Assembly: GCA_963800255.1 (NCBI GenBank)
Contig: CAWDAK010000008.1
Span: forward strand, 372,001-436,000
DNA: 64,000 nucleotides
Direction of reading: 5' to 3'
DNA from: DATFVA01 sp963800255
GTDB lineage: Bacteria; Bacteroidota; Ignavibacteria; Ignavibacteriales; Ignavibacteriaceae
This document shows positions 9,149 to 20,200 of the stretch, piece by piece. The notes under the pieces are model-generated. The model ran no database searches. It saw nothing but the letters and a program-made list of their open reading frames with translations, and was not told the DNA's origin. Numbering within the stretch: position 1 is the first letter of the stretch; every line of letters begins with the position of its first letter. The translations under genes were made by a program, and so were the position numbers.

Positions 9149-10075
9149 CTATATTACAAATTGTGATAAATATTTATGACCCAGCTTTAACCCTGCCTTA
9201 ACTTTTTCCTCGCTTCCCTCCCATATAGGATCTTCATGTTCAATAGAAAGGACGTAATCGTAGCCATGTTCCTGCAGAACGGAAATAAATTTCTGCCAGT
9301 CAATTTCTCCAAGTCCGGGCATCCTGTAGCGCCACCAGCCCGATTTCCATGGAATCGGATTTATCTGCCTTCCGAACAGTCCGTATCTGTATTCTCCTTC
9401 GGCGAGGATTTCAGTATCCTTTGCGTGAGCGTGAAAGATTTTTTCAGTATAATCTTCAGCCGCCTGCAGATAATCGATTCCCAGCCAGAACAGATGAGAA
9501 GGATCAAAATTTAAACCGAAGTTTTCATCAGGTAATTCATTAAAGAGTGCATCCCATAATTCGGGTGAATATGCATAATTACCGGGGAGTCCGAATTTAA
9601 CCCAGTTTTCCATAGGACAGTTTTCAATCATTATTTTTACTCCGCGGTCATCAGCATATTTTAAAATATCCTTGAATACTTTTCCTATTTCTATAATGTT
9701 TTCACCTGGAGTCTTATCAGGACGGCTGCCAACGAAAGTACCGACAAGCTTTACATCAAGCAGTTGTGCGGTATCTATTACTTTCCTGAGGTGACCCAGG
9801 TATTTTTTTCGCTGTTCAGGGTCAGGATGAAGGTTATTATCATAATAAGCCATGGCCGAGATCTGAAGGTTATACTGATCAAATAAATCTTTAACCCTTG
9901 AGGCTTCCGATTTGTTGAACCTTCCGGCATCAATCTGTCCTGCCTGGTAATCTCTTGAGGAATCAACCGGCCAGGCAGCCAATTCTAAAGTACTGAAACC
10001 CTGTCCCGAAGCAAATTTTACAATATCTTCAAGACTTACATTCGGAAGGCAGGCTGTTAAGAATCCAAGTTTCAT
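9149..10075 (-). CDS. Sugar phosphate isomerase/epimerase family protein
   Basis: 308 residues of the xylose-isomerase-like TIM barrel (AP endonuclease family 2). Metal ligands expected for the family are in place: Glu151 (IMIENCP), Asp191 with His194 (NFDPSH), His217 (FHAHAKD) and Glu279 (SIEHED). Members of this family isomerise or epimerise sugars, keto-sugars or inositols; the specific substrate cannot be told. It is encoded 4 bases before the GH42 gene and 42 bases after a Gfo/Idh/MocA oxidoreductase gene. That pairing is common in pathways that oxidise a sugar to a keto form and then rearrange or cleave it. Cytoplasmic, no signal peptide. Confidence 0.85.
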   Translation of the reverse strand: MKLGFLTACLPNVSLEDIVKFASGQGFSTLELAAWPVDSSRDYQAGQIDAGRFNKSEASRVKDLFDQYNLQISAMAYYDNNLHPDPEQRKKYLGHLRKVIDTAQLLDVKLVGTFVGSRPDKTPGENIIEIGKVFKDILKYADDRGVKIMIENCPMENWVKFGLPGNYAYSPELWDALFNELPDENFGLNFDPSHLFWLGIDYLQAAEDYTEKIFHAHAKDTEILAEGEYRYGLFGRQINPIPWKSGWWRYRMPGLGEIDWQKFISVLQEHGYDYVLSIEHEDPIWEGSEEKVKAGLKLGHKYLSQFVI

Positions 10076-10117
10076 TTTTTCTCCAAAGTAAGTATTAATT
10101 GATAAAATTCATTTTAG

Positions 10118-11272
10118 TTATACTTCCACCCATTTTTGTTCTTTACTGCTTTTAAGTATGGCTTCAACAATTTTATTTTCAAGGTGGCCATCTTCGAACG
10201 TAGGGAAGTCAGGTTTATCCTTCATCGGATCTTTTCCATCTCTTATGAAATTATAAACGCTCATAAACAAATTCTTGAGACCATCAGGATATCCTTCAGG
10301 ATGACCGCCCGGGTAGTGCGCAAATTTTCGGGCTTCCTCCGAAATGAGAGATGGATCTTTAATCAATATTTCATTAGGCTTATCTCTATGTCCTATCCAC
10401 ATTTCATTCGGGTTTTCCTGGTTCCAGGAAACTGCTTTCTTATTTCCATCTATTTCAAACCAGAAATGATTTTTTCTGCCTGCACTAACCTGGGAAACAG
10501 TAAAGACTCCCTGCGCTTTATTCTCAAGTTCAAAAAGGATTGAGCCCGCATCTTCAGTTGAGATTTGAACATCCTGAGTGTTGGATGAAACAGCTGACTC
10601 CTTCCCTTTGAACGTTTCTACGCTTGCCGCAGGTTTTTTCCTTACCGGATGAATTGTAGAAAGACTTGCAAACACCTTAGTAATCTTTAAACCCGTTACG
10701 AATTGAATAAGATCGCACCAGTGTGAACCTATATCGGCAACGGCACGTGATTCACCGCTGATCCCGGTTTCAAGTCGCCAGTTATAATCGGTATCGTAGA
10801 AGAGCCAGTCCTGCAGATAATGTCCGTGAGCGAGATAAACATTCCCGATCTCCTCTTCAAATACTGAATGCAGATGACGGATGAGCGGGTAAAACCTATA
10901 GTTAAAATTTACAGCATTTACCACATTATGTTTTTTGAGAAGCTCTAAGAGCTCAGCAGATTGCTTTGAATTTATTGTTAAAGGTTTTTCCGAAATAATG
11001 TGTAAATCGTTTTCGACTGCAGCCTTATTTATTTCAAAATGATATAGGTTTGGTGTACAGTTATGTATTACATCAGCAATCTTTTCTTTAAAAACATCCT
11101 GCCAGTCTTCTAAAACTGATGGTATCGCATAACGGTCTGCAAGTTTTTCTGCCTGTTCTTTTTCTTTTGACACAATTGCTGTTACCTCAACACCGCCAAG
11201 CCTGCTTAAAGCTTCAATATGTGCGGAGCCCATAAAGCCGCTGCCTATTACCGCGGTTTTAATTTTCTTCAT
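10118..11272 (-). CDS. Gfo/Idh/MocA family NAD(P)-dependent oxidoreductase
   Basis: 384 residues. The N-terminal Rossmann fold is shown by VIGSGFMGSAH (G10-x-G12-x-x-G15) and the family motif SEKPLTI has its Lys at residue 96. The C-terminal half is the usual alpha/beta substrate domain, with GESRAVADIGSHWCDLIQF containing the conserved GxHxxD-like element. Family members oxidise or reduce a hydroxyl of a sugar, inositol or similar polyol using NAD(P). The start overlaps the stop of the upstream gene by 4 bases (ATGA), a sign of translational coupling. Together with the adjacent isomerase it probably forms a keto-sugar catabolic step; the substrate is not known. Confidence 0.87.
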   Translation of the reverse strand: MKKIKTAVIGSGFMGSAHIEALSRLGGVEVTAIVSKEKEQAEKLADRYAIPSVLEDWQDVFKEKIADVIHNCTPNLYHFEINKAAVENDLHIISEKPLTINSKQSAELLELLKKHNVVNAVNFNYRFYPLIRHLHSVFEEEIGNVYLAHGHYLQDWLFYDTDYNWRLETGISGESRAVADIGSHWCDLIQFVTGLKITKVFASLSTIHPVRKKPAASVETFKGKESAVSSNTQDVQISTEDAGSILFELENKAQGVFTVSQVSAGRKNHFWFEIDGNKKAVSWNQENPNEMWIGHRDKPNEILIKDPSLISEEARKFAHYPGGHPEGYPDGLKNLFMSVYNFIRDGKDPMKDKPDFPTFEDGHLENKIVEAILKSSKEQKWVEV

Positions 11273-12952
11273 TTTTTATCTCTATTTTTTCCTGGTAATG
11301 TTTTTGCTCTTTCGATCATTGCCTCTACTTCAGGCAAATCAATTTTTTGTTCATTACTATATAATGAAAGAACAGGTATAACTCCAAGTTCACCATAAGC
11401 AGCCTCCTGGAAAGTGAACATAGGATGAGAAGGATGCCTGGTTAATAGATGACCTGAAAACTTTGTATAATCTCCGAATAAATAAGTTGAGACCGGATGA
11501 GCTTTTCTCCATGGAACCTGTCCCTCCATCCCATGTACTTCAGTAAGGCTGTCTATCCCATGTATCTGGGCAAACGGCAGAGCACTTATATTTTGTTCAT
11601 GGAGACCTTCGCCGGCAAACAATATTCCCGGAAAACGTTTCTGCATTCTTAATACATGATCCCTCATACCTGCAACGAAGTTAGGGCCCTTGCTCACATT
11701 AAAAGCAAGGAGCGTCTGATCGAGAAAAACACCGTCGGCTCCGTATTTTTCAATTAAATTTCCCAGTACGATTTCCATCAGGTTTCCCCATTCTTTGTAG
11801 CCGGGATTCATATATGCAAAATAGGGCTCAGGAAGCCAGTCACCATCCATATCCATTCCCCAGCCCTGTTCTCTTCCGAATGGATCAATAACCTGGTATT
11901 TATGGAATTCTTTGTAGAGACGATGCGTGAAGGTCATAGCCAGAACATTCGTATGGAGCATGACTTTATATCCCATTGAATGTGCGGCATCCATCAGTTT
12001 TATGAACTCAGTTTCGCCACCGCACTGCCTGCTTGGATTATAATCAGGAGCATGCGAATCAATTCCGTTTTCAGCGAAACCTGCAAGGTAAACAAGGGTA
12101 TTCTCCGGAGGGTAATATTCCCGCCATTTCTTAAGCCGTTCAATCATCTGAGCAAATGTATGTCCCGGAGTAAAACTTTTCCTTGCTCCCCACAATTCCA
12201 GGACAAAACTTATATTCTCCGCCCAGGAAGGGAAATCCCTGATGGTTCCGGTACTCAACAGGTTTAAAATTTTCCTCCATCCAGGAACGGTAAAGATTCA
12301 CACCATTCTGCCATCCGCCCTGGACTGCCGTAAGGTAGAATTCAGAAATCAGGCTGCCTGACTCCAATGGGGCTTCGGCCTCAAATCCGTAAGTAATACT
12401 GAACCCTGCATTTTCCCTTCCGATTCTGAGAAGTTTTAAGTCCGGTTTGGAATCTTGTGAGTGAATTAAAAGTCCACTATCCCCTCTCATTCCCAGGGCA
12501 AACTGTGCATTCCACCAGAAAGGATATTTATATGATAGAGTGCTGCCGTCAGGCATATCTCCGGAAATTTCCTGACCTCCGAGTGCAGGTATGATAATTT
12601 TATCAAAATCAAAACCTGAAAGTTTCCATTCAATTAACCAGAGTGGTTCGGGGGAGATTACCTCAATCCTGAGCCTGATTCCGTTGCCGGATGAAGTAAG
12701 GTTAAAGAAAGCGGAATACTCACCTGAGTCGTCCCGCAGTCTGAAAGTGATCTTTTCATCGTCAGATTGAACATCCTCATATTCCGAAAGGAATACCGGA
12801 TCAGATAATGCATCACGCGTCCTTATAAAGAAATTAAGGATTCCTTGTGCGCAAACCTTTGTGCGATCAGGTAAAATAAAAATCCCTTCTATATGGAAAG
12901 GATTTTCGTTAAAAATCATTTCAACGTTTTTAGATTTTATTGTGTTCGTCAT
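11269..12952 (-). pseudogene. TIM-barrel glycoside hydrolase-like protein (DUF6259-like), frameshifted
   Basis: Two pieces in different frames make one protein: 12952 down to about 12230 (beta-sandwich-like N-terminal part, ending VNLYRSWMEENFKPVEYRN) and about 12240 down to 11269 (barrel part, DFPSWAENISFVLELWG onwards). One extra base causes the shift; dropping one base from the GGG or CCC at 12230-12239 gives EYRNHQDFPSWAEN. The barrel contains TLVYLAGF, GYKVMLHTN, KYGADGVFLDQ and FAGEGLHEQ, which look like glycosidase active-site strands, with Asp and Glu candidates in FLDQ and GEG. The DUF6259 label is from memory of similar proteins and is tentative. No signal peptide. It lies in the catabolic operon, overlapping the oxidoreductase gene start by 4 bases. 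Confidence 0.65.
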
Positions 12953-12973
12953 ACATAACAGTTAGTATAAATT

Positions 12974-13441
12974 TCAGATCAATATATTAAAGGGACTAAG
13001 ATTTCTTTTCTCCACATCATTATGAGGAGTGCCTTTTTTGAAAATAACAAAATAAGATGATTCATTTTTATCAGCAGGGAGACAGGCACCATGCCATACC
13101 CCATCATTTATTTTAACAGCCTCACCTACTTCCACACGAAAGGCTTCAGAAGCGGAGATGTCTTCTCCATCAATCAAAAGTGGAAGAACAAAGGCACCGT
13201 CGATCGGGATCAATATCTCCGGCGTCTTTAAGTGTCTCTCCATTCCACTTATTAAATTTTCTTTCTGTCTGAATACTGTGCAGATCCCGATTTCAGTTTC
13301 TCCATCAATATTATAATCTGCTATATCCGACCAGAATTTGTAGTCAGCTGCTTCAGATGTGGGTTTTCCGGATGGAGAATTAACAACACTGCCGAACCTT
13401 TTAAAGTTTTCAGTAGAGATTCTTTTCGCATCAATACTCAT
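12974..13441 (-). CDS. AllA-like (ureidoglycolate lyase fold) cupin protein
   Basis: 155 residues, the usual size for the AllA fold. Recognisable elements are the start (ISTENFKRFGSVV, typical of AllA proteins), MERHLKTPEILIPIDG near 77-92 and VKINDGVWHGACLP near 119-132, which carry the conserved ErH and gvWH signatures. True AllA cleaves ureidoglycolate in purine breakdown, but no other purine gene is nearby and all neighbours are sugar enzymes. It may instead act on a sugar acid or bind a carbohydrate metabolite; that is inference. Gaps of 21 and 2 bases to its neighbours put it firmly in the operon. Cytoplasmic. Confidence 0.65.
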   Translation of the reverse strand: MSIDAKRISTENFKRFGSVVNSPSGKPTSEAADYKFWSDIADYNIDGETEIGICTVFRQKENLISGMERHLKTPEILIPIDGAFVLPLLIDGEDISASEAFRVEVGEAVKINDGVWHGACLPADKNESSYFVIFKKGTPHNDVEKRNLSPFNILI

Positions 13442-13443
13442 AA

Positions 13444-14890
13444 TTACTTCCTGAGTTTAATTATCGCAATCTTTCCGCCCTTTAATTCGAGGTTATTCAA
13501 GGATGTCTTTCCTGCTTCTGACTTTGAATTACTGAATGAGCTTTCATTTCCCAATTCATCATACAGGGAAACTTTACCATTCAACCCGACGGGAATAATA
13601 ACATCAACCTTTTCGGTTCTGGTGTCTTTAACCATCCCGCTTTTATCTTGGCTCTGATGTCCGGGAACGCTGGTTTGAAGCCAGGCTACCACAATTACAT
13701 CTCCGTTTTCTGTTTGGAAAGCATTAGCCCGACTGTCTGATCCGATAGGTGCTACAAGAGTAACTTCATCATCTATTGATTTATATTTAGAGGAAAATAA
13801 GCTGTTAAAGAATTCAAGCGATTTTGCCGCAGGCTTATCTTTCCAATCGGGATAAGCTACTCCAAGAAACCGGTTATTATCGTTATCTCCGATAACGCCT
13901 TCACTTGGCGGAAGGTCCTTTAACTCATACCATGTAATTGCCGAGAGTTTCTCTGTAGAAACTGCAAGGGTTAGTGTTTTAAAGAGCTCTACCGCCTGGT
14001 ATTCAGGAGTATGCTCATAATCGTAATAAGCAGAATAACTTTCAGAGACCCCGGCTCCTTTTCTGAAGGTACTGTAACCCACTTCTGCCATCCATAATGA
14101 CTGGTTATTTCCATATCTCCATATAATGTCGCTTATTTCGTTAATGTATTCTGTAATGCTCTCTATTGGATGACGGTGCCAGGTTTCATAATAGTTATGG
14201 CAATTGACTATATCGATGTAAGGACTTAATCCATTATCCCGGAACAAGTGCAGAAGAAAATAAGGGTCGTATGCAAGTCCTCCTAAAACCACTTTTGATG
14301 ATGGATCTGCCTTTTTGACTGCATCGGCTCCGACCTTAATAAAATCTGCAAATTCTTTTACCGATCCCTGCCAGTAGATTTCAATATCGGGTTCATTCCA
14401 AAGCTCCCAGGTTTTTATCCGGTCTTTATACCTGTTAACGAGGTGAGTCATAAAAACACCAAACTCGCTAAAGTCCTTCGGTGGATAATTCCAGAAGAAA
14501 AGAGTATCACTTTGCTCCGCGGGATATCCATTGAGGCGTATAACAGATATAAGGAACCAGGGTAATACCATATTCATCCACTGCCATCTTAACAAAATCA
14601 TCCCAGAAGAGCCATTCAAACTTTCCTTTTTCAGTTTCAATAGCGTCCCAGCCGAATGATATCCTTAAGAGGTTTATGTTATGCTTTTTAAGGAACTCAA
14701 AGTCATTCTTAATGATCTGCATGGTAGTAGTTTCTTCGGGATAGTCCTCGCATAAGCCTACAGGAACATGATAATACGCTGCATTACCGGGTTTTTCGAG
14801 CTGATCATATATAAGATTTTTAGATTGAGGATATATAAGGATAAAAGAGAAAACTATAATAATTAGTGCATAAGAGATTCTTTGTCTCAT
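13444..14890 (-). pseudogene. Exported clan-A glycoside hydrolase (GH39/GH5-like), frameshifted
   Basis: The first frame (14890 to 14507) encodes a signal peptide or anchor (RISYALIIIVFSFILIYPQ) and the first barrel strands, including LLRISFGWDAIETEKGKFEW and PYICYTPQWISRGA. The second frame, to 13444, continues with SDTLFFWNYPPKDF, the acid/base WNEPD, the strand CHNYYETWHRH and the probable nucleophile Glu in WMAEVGYS. Removing one A of the AAA run (minus sense) at 14511-14513 joins the frames as WISRGASDTLFFW. The layout is that of a clan GH-A retaining enzyme; GH39 or GH5 are the closest by eye, the family is not certain. It would act outside the cytoplasm. Single-base error or a recent mutation are both possible. 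Confidence 0.7.
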
Positions 14891-14919
14891 TTCAAACTCC
14901 TGTTTTTGATTTTCTTTTT

Positions 14920-15912
14920 TTAGAGTTCAACTTCTTCGTGCCAGAAATCTTTTTTCCAGTAAAATTGTTTTAGTTCGGTAAGCTCATCCTGGTGGAGGAA
15001 ATTGCCGTCACTTACCCCGGTATTTAACTCAGCCTGCCTGATATTTCTTATTCCAGGTATAACTGTACTCACGGTCATACTGCTCAAACAGAATCTCAAT
15101 GCATACTCAGCAAGAGGCATATCAGGATGTCTCTTGTTTTTAAACTGTTCAAGTTTTTTAACCTGCCTTACAACTGCTTTCAGGTTATTTCCACGGAAGT
15201 AATGCTTCCTTACATCCCCTTCGGGGAATTCTGTTTCTGTACCAAGTTTACCGGTTAATGCACTTTCATCAAAAGGCACCCGCACGATAATGCCGGTTTC
15301 GAATTTCTCAGCTGCCGGAAAAAGATTCCATTCAGGATATTGTTCAAAGATGTTATAAATAACCTGTACAGAATCCACCTTACCTTGGGCAAGGGCTCCT
15401 ATAACACTGTCGGGTGTTGTATCCGGGACCGATACACCTACAGCCCTGATTTTACCCTGATCTTTAAGTTTCATCATTGCTTCGTACCATTCATCCCGTA
15501 CATTGAACGCGGCAGCCCAGGTATGAAACTGATAAATATCCACATAATCTCTCTGCAGCCTTTGCAGCGACTTTTCACATTCCTCAATGATTCTTGCGGC
15601 TGGAAATGATTTATTTATCTCCTGATCTTCAGGAGGCGGCCAGACGCTGCCGGGTAGAGGCGGAACTTTAGTAGCTACAAATAATTCTTCCTTTCTTTCT
15701 TTCAGAACCTTCCCGATAATTTCTTCACTATGCCCGCTTCCGTATCCCTGGGCAGTATCAATAAAATTTACACCCAGGTCGATTGCCTTATGGAGCGCTT
15801 TTAAAGATTCATTGTCATCCTGCGGACCCCACATATCACCGCCGATTGCCCAAGCTCCAAAGCTGATTTCCGATAATTTCCAGCCTAGTTTTCCAAAACT
15901 TCTATATTTCAT
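14920..15912 (-). CDS. Aldo/keto reductase
   Basis: 330 residues, normal for an NADPH-dependent aldo/keto reductase barrel. The catalytic tetrad can be assigned: Asp52 (NFIDTAQGYG), Tyr57, Lys82 (FVATKVPP) and His130 (IYQFHTW). SMTVSTVIPGIRNIRQAELN near the C-terminus is the cofactor-binding signature. It would reduce a sugar-derived aldehyde or ketone, or oxidise the reverse; the substrate is unknown. Its gene lies between ribose pyranase and the frameshifted clan-A glycosidase in one transcription unit (gaps of 13 and 29 bases). Cytoplasmic, no signal peptide. Confidence 0.9.
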   Translation of the reverse strand: MKYRSFGKLGWKLSEISFGAWAIGGDMWGPQDDNESLKALHKAIDLGVNFIDTAQGYGSGHSEEIIGKVLKERKEELFVATKVPPLPGSVWPPPEDQEINKSFPAARIIEECEKSLQRLQRDYVDIYQFHTWAAAFNVRDEWYEAMMKLKDQGKIRAVGVSVPDTTPDSVIGALAQGKVDSVQVIYNIFEQYPEWNLFPAAEKFETGIIVRVPFDESALTGKLGTETEFPEGDVRKHYFRGNNLKAVVRQVKKLEQFKNKRHPDMPLAEYALRFCLSSMTVSTVIPGIRNIRQAELNTGVSDGNFLHQDELTELKQFYWKKDFWHEEVEL

Positions 15913-15925
15913 TATTTCCCTTCAC

Positions 15926-16327
15926 TTAAAAAGTTACACCCGATATAAGTATAATATTTGCATAAGGTGTTGTTTCTCCTGTTCTAACAAAGGTTATGTT
16001 TCCTTTCTCCCTGGTGAGCTCTTTAAATTTTTCGTGAGTTACTTTTTTCAATTTTGTACCGTTCAGCAGTTTGGCAGTATTATCAAACAGGCCATCTTTT
16101 CCATCACACATTTCTCTGGCAATAATCGCACTTTCAATATGTAATTCTTCGAGTATTATCTTAAGGGTATCAAGAAATCTTGGAATGTTTGTAGTGAGTG
16201 CAAGATCAATAACTTCTGAATTTTTAGGAATCGGCAATCCGCTGTCACAGATAACAAGCTTATCAGTATGCCCCATCGAAGCTATTGTGCGTGAGAGATT
16301 AGCATTCAGGATTCCACGCTTTTTCAT
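15926..16327 (-). CDS. rbsD: D-ribose pyranase
   Basis: 133 residues. The start MKKRGILNANLSRTIASMGHTD matches RbsD, with catalytic His20, and VICDSGLPIP and the C-terminal TGETTPYANIILISGV are family hallmarks. The enzyme interconverts pyranose and furanose forms of ribose (and some other sugars) so that ribokinase can act. The next gene upstream in the operon, 15 bases away, is a ribokinase, which confirms the call. No ribose ABC transporter (rbsABC) genes accompany the pair, so the sugar probably arrives through another carrier or is released inside the cell by the glycosidases. Confidence 0.93.
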   Translation of the reverse strand: MKKRGILNANLSRTIASMGHTDKLVICDSGLPIPKNSEVIDLALTTNIPRFLDTLKIILEELHIESAIIAREMCDGKDGLFDNTAKLLNGTKLKKVTHEKFKELTREKGNITFVRTGETTPYANIILISGVTF

Positions 16328-16342
16328 TTTAACTTTCCTCCT

Positions 16343-17263
16343 TTATGAATTTAATACAGATTGTAACTCAGCAATTACCGGCATAGAACTTTGCGCACCC
16401 AATCTAGTTACAGAGATTGAGGCCGCTTTGTTAGCAAAGGAAATTGCTTCCGATATTTTTTTCCCGCTGGCAAGTGAGTATGCAAGAGACCCGTTGAAAG
16501 CATCGCCGGCGGCCGTAGTATCAACCACGTCAACTTTATGTGTGGAAAACATCTCCGTTGTGTACTTATTTACCAGCAGGGCACCTTTTTCACCCAGCGT
16601 AATAATTATATTCCGTGCACCTTTTTCAAGCAGCAGCTTTGCAGCTTTTTCAGCAGAATTTTCATCAGTCACCATCATGTTCGACAGCATCTGAAGTTCG
16701 GTTTCATTAGGTGTCAGATAATCTACCAATGGAAAGATCTCATCAGGTATTTCACATGCGGGTGCGGGGTTTAGTATAAATATCGAATTATTTTCTCTTG
16801 CCAGCCTGGCTGTCTCGATAACAGTTTCAAGAGGAATTTCCAGCTGGGTAAGAACCACCCTGGCTCCTGCAAAAACTGCTTTCTTCTTCCTTACATCTGA
16901 AGAAGAAAGTTTCATATTGCTGCCTGAGATGACAATGATCTGGTTCTGCCCGTTAGAATCCACAGTAATTAATGCTGTGCCGGTATGTTCATTTGCATCA
17001 ATAAAAAGATTTGTTAGATCAACACCGTCTTTTTTCATTGTTTCAGAAAGCCTGTTTCCAAGCTCGTCCTGACCCATTTTTCCGATGAAGCAGGTTTTTA
17101 CACCAAGTCTGGCGCAGCTTACAGCCTGGTTTGCTCCTTTTCCTCCGGGGAACATTTGAAAATTATTTCCAAATATTGTTTCGCCGGGAAGTGGGAACCT
17201 GCTGCACTGCACTACCAGATCCATATTAGCGCTGCCTACAACAAGAACTCCATCCTTAGACAT
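16343..17263 (-). CDS. rbsK: Ribokinase (PfkB family)
   Basis: 306 residues. PfkB family signatures are clear: SANMDLVV near the start, FPGGKGANQAVSCARLG (38-54; the GGKGANQA substrate loop) and DTTAAGDAFNGSLA with the catalytic base Asp254. NPAP and PNETEL, typical of ribokinases, are also present. It phosphorylates ribose, or a related furanose, at O5 with ATP to feed the pentose phosphate pathway. It is transcribed just after the GH106-like gene (18-base gap) and before rbsD. A start at MSKDGVLVVG fits the family length exactly. Cytoplasmic. Confidence 0.93.
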   Translation of the reverse strand: MSKDGVLVVGSANMDLVVQCSRFPLPGETIFGNNFQMFPGGKGANQAVSCARLGVKTCFIGKMGQDELGNRLSETMKKDGVDLTNLFIDANEHTGTALITVDSNGQNQIIVISGSNMKLSSSDVRKKKAVFAGARVVLTQLEIPLETVIETARLARENNSIFILNPAPACEIPDEIFPLVDYLTPNETELQMLSNMMVTDENSAEKAAKLLLEKGARNIIITLGEKGALLVNKYTTEMFSTHKVDVVDTTAAGDAFNGSLAYSLASGKKISEAISFANKAASISVTRLGAQSSMPVIAELQSVLNS

Positions 17264-17281
17264 AATAATTTATGAACTCCC

Positions 17282-20200
17282 TTATAGTGATAATGTATAT
17301 ATATTTGAGTGAATTATTAATGGTTCTTTAAAGAGTCCTGATTCTTTCTGAACTCCTTCAAGAATATTAATTAATGTATTTGTAACCTTGATTTCTATTG
17401 TATTTGAACCTGCCCTGATCATTCCCGAAATATCTGCATTATACGGATGCCATGGAACAACTACAGATTCGCTCTCATTTATGGAAATTTCAAGAATATC
17501 TTCTCCGCAATCAGCTTCAATGAACATTTTACCCTGCAGGTACTTTTCAGGAATATTTATTTCGGACGTGTATTTTACCGTTCCTGAGTAAAAAGGATAA
17601 CCCTGCTTTGTCCAATCGCCGATCTTTAGCTTTTCAGGCTGACGGATGATGGTATATTCGCTTTCAGATTTGGAAAGAGCAAAATTTCCGATAAGTTTCA
17701 AGAGGTCGAGTATGCCGTCGGTTCTTCTTTCTGCTATTAATTTTACCGCAACAAGGTTCTTACCTTTTTTTACAAACGGTCTGATATCGACTTCTTTTAT
17801 TTCGGCATCCAGACTGCTCCTCTTTCCCCTGTCAGTTATCTCGTTCCCATTAATAAATAACTTATAACTACTTCCGCTGAACCCGTCAATCAAAAGACGC
17901 AGAGAAGACGGAATTTCACTGATATTGAAGGATGTCCTGTAAAAGAGAGGAACCGGATAATATTCTTTATCTCTTTCCTGGGGCAGCTGCATTTCCCATG
18001 CTCCCATTGTAACATCCTGCCAGCTGCTGTCGTTAAAACCCGGATTGTAAAATTTATCTTCTACATCCGGCACGTCAACTCCCATCTTCCATCTATTGAT
18101 GCAGAGTACGTTATCTCCTTCAATCTCAAAATTAAATTCCCTTCCGCACTTAATTGGTCTCAAAGCTTTACGGGACTCTGCTTTAAGATTTTTTCTGCCT
18201 GAACTTGTTTTTACAGCTGCATAGATCTGTTCATCATCACCGGAGTAATATCCTTTAAAGTTCCGGCCATCAAATTCTTCCACTACCAGGTTGGTTCTGG
18301 TAATGAAGTTATCTGCCCGGGATTCATTAATTATAACTATATGAGAATCACTTGCGGCAAAATTCAGGGTGAGATTAAGCCTGTCATTTTTTATATCAAA
18401 AACATGCAGCGGGTTCATTTCCCCCTTATTGGCATCCCAGAGTTCAGGTGTTCCTGTTTTCTCGAATGTGATGTTTACTTTTCCCAGATCATTCTGAGTA
18501 GTATTCACAAAGAAATAAATATCAAAATCATCCTTAACCCGGTGCAGGTAAAAGACATCTTCACTGCTGATAGTAACGTCAGGGACAATACACTGGTTCA
18601 GAACTTTCTTCAATTCATTTTTCTTTCTTTCCTTGTGCATTCCTTTTCCATTAAGCAGGTAGACATCTCCATTAGTATTTTGATGTTTTATGCTGAACTT
18701 TGCGCCGTTGGAAAAATCCTTTAGTAATTTCTCGGGGTCGGTTCCGAAAAGTTTTTCAATTTTTGCCGCAGAATCTTTTTTGTCATACTCCAGCAGTCCT
18801 ATTGGAAGAAGTGAATCAGCAATAATTTTACCTCCGCCTTTAAGGAATTTTTGTATCGAAGTATATGTATCCTTCTGAATGTGTGTAACAGGGGGAAGAA
18901 TAAGAAGTGAATATTCTTCATCGCGGATTTTTATTTTACCATTCTTTATTTCTGCTTCATTCAGAATATCCTCATCTGTATAGTCGAAATCATAATGAAG
19001 TTTGAGGAGGGTATCAGTTAAATAATTAAAAGCAAATTCTGTTGCGTCTCCAGCCTCATTTCTTGCCTGCGGAGTGTAGTTGGTCCAGATGCTATTTATC
19101 GGATACAGCATAAGCACCTTGGCCACGTGTCTTCCTCCAGAAAGGATATGCCCCAGTCTTGCCATATATTCGGTAAACCTGTTATAATATTTCCACCAGG
19201 TATGATGGTAAAACTGTGAAGGGGGCCAGTCTCTTTTTCTTTCTCCTTCAATAGAATAGTGGTAGCCATGATTGTTGAAGATCGTTACTCCAAGCACGTA
19301 TTCCCAGTTAGCTATCCATTTCATCCTCTCCAGTGTACAATCCCAGTAAGTACCGCCCATTGATTCGCAAAGCAGCCTGTTGCTGCCATAATGGTGTGCA
19401 GCGGAACTTGCAAGTTTTAAAGCAACATGCTGATCCGGCTCTTCCTCCGTTCCTATTTTTGGATAAAGATGGTCAACGCCAGTTATATGCATATGTTTGA
19501 GGTGCTTAAAAATATTCCCCTCACACCTTGCATGAATTCTAAGCCATTCCTCACCAAGGAGATGACCTGTAAACAATACTCCGTTTGATTCGCACCAATC
19601 GTGTATCTTCTTATAATATGTCTCAGAATACTGTTCGGTAAGGGTTCTCCAGAAATCATAACGTATTTTAGCTGTAATTTCTCCCATCGAAGTATAGAGG
19701 GCAGGCAGATAAGGTTTAAGGTCGTAGCCTCTTCGTTCACGGAATATTTTGAACATTTGGGAGGACCAGGGAATTACAAGGTTATCAAGACCGATATGAT
19801 AATAATGCATCGCAGGTTCGTCCGTATAAAATCCTGGGACAATAGTTCCGAAGTCTTCACCGACTGCCTTTTTATATTTTTCATGAGTAAGCTCGAGAAA
19901 CCTCTCAGTTGATTCAGGGTTCAATGCATCTATGTAATAATCGATTTCTTTTTCAAGAAAATACAACAGTCTCCATTTACCCGCCGGAGCCTCCCAGGGA
20001 ATTACCGCATTAAAAGATAAGTTGGGAGTTAAATCGATCAGGTTTTTTATCCCGGTCCGGTATTCTTCATCGGAACAGGCGAAAGCGGCTATCGGTCTGG
20101 AATTACCTGTATTTACGTACCTGTCATCTGTTGCTTCCAGGAAAGTAAATAAAGGACCATCAACCATAAGGGGAACCAGTTCAAGGTATTTCTGCTTCAA

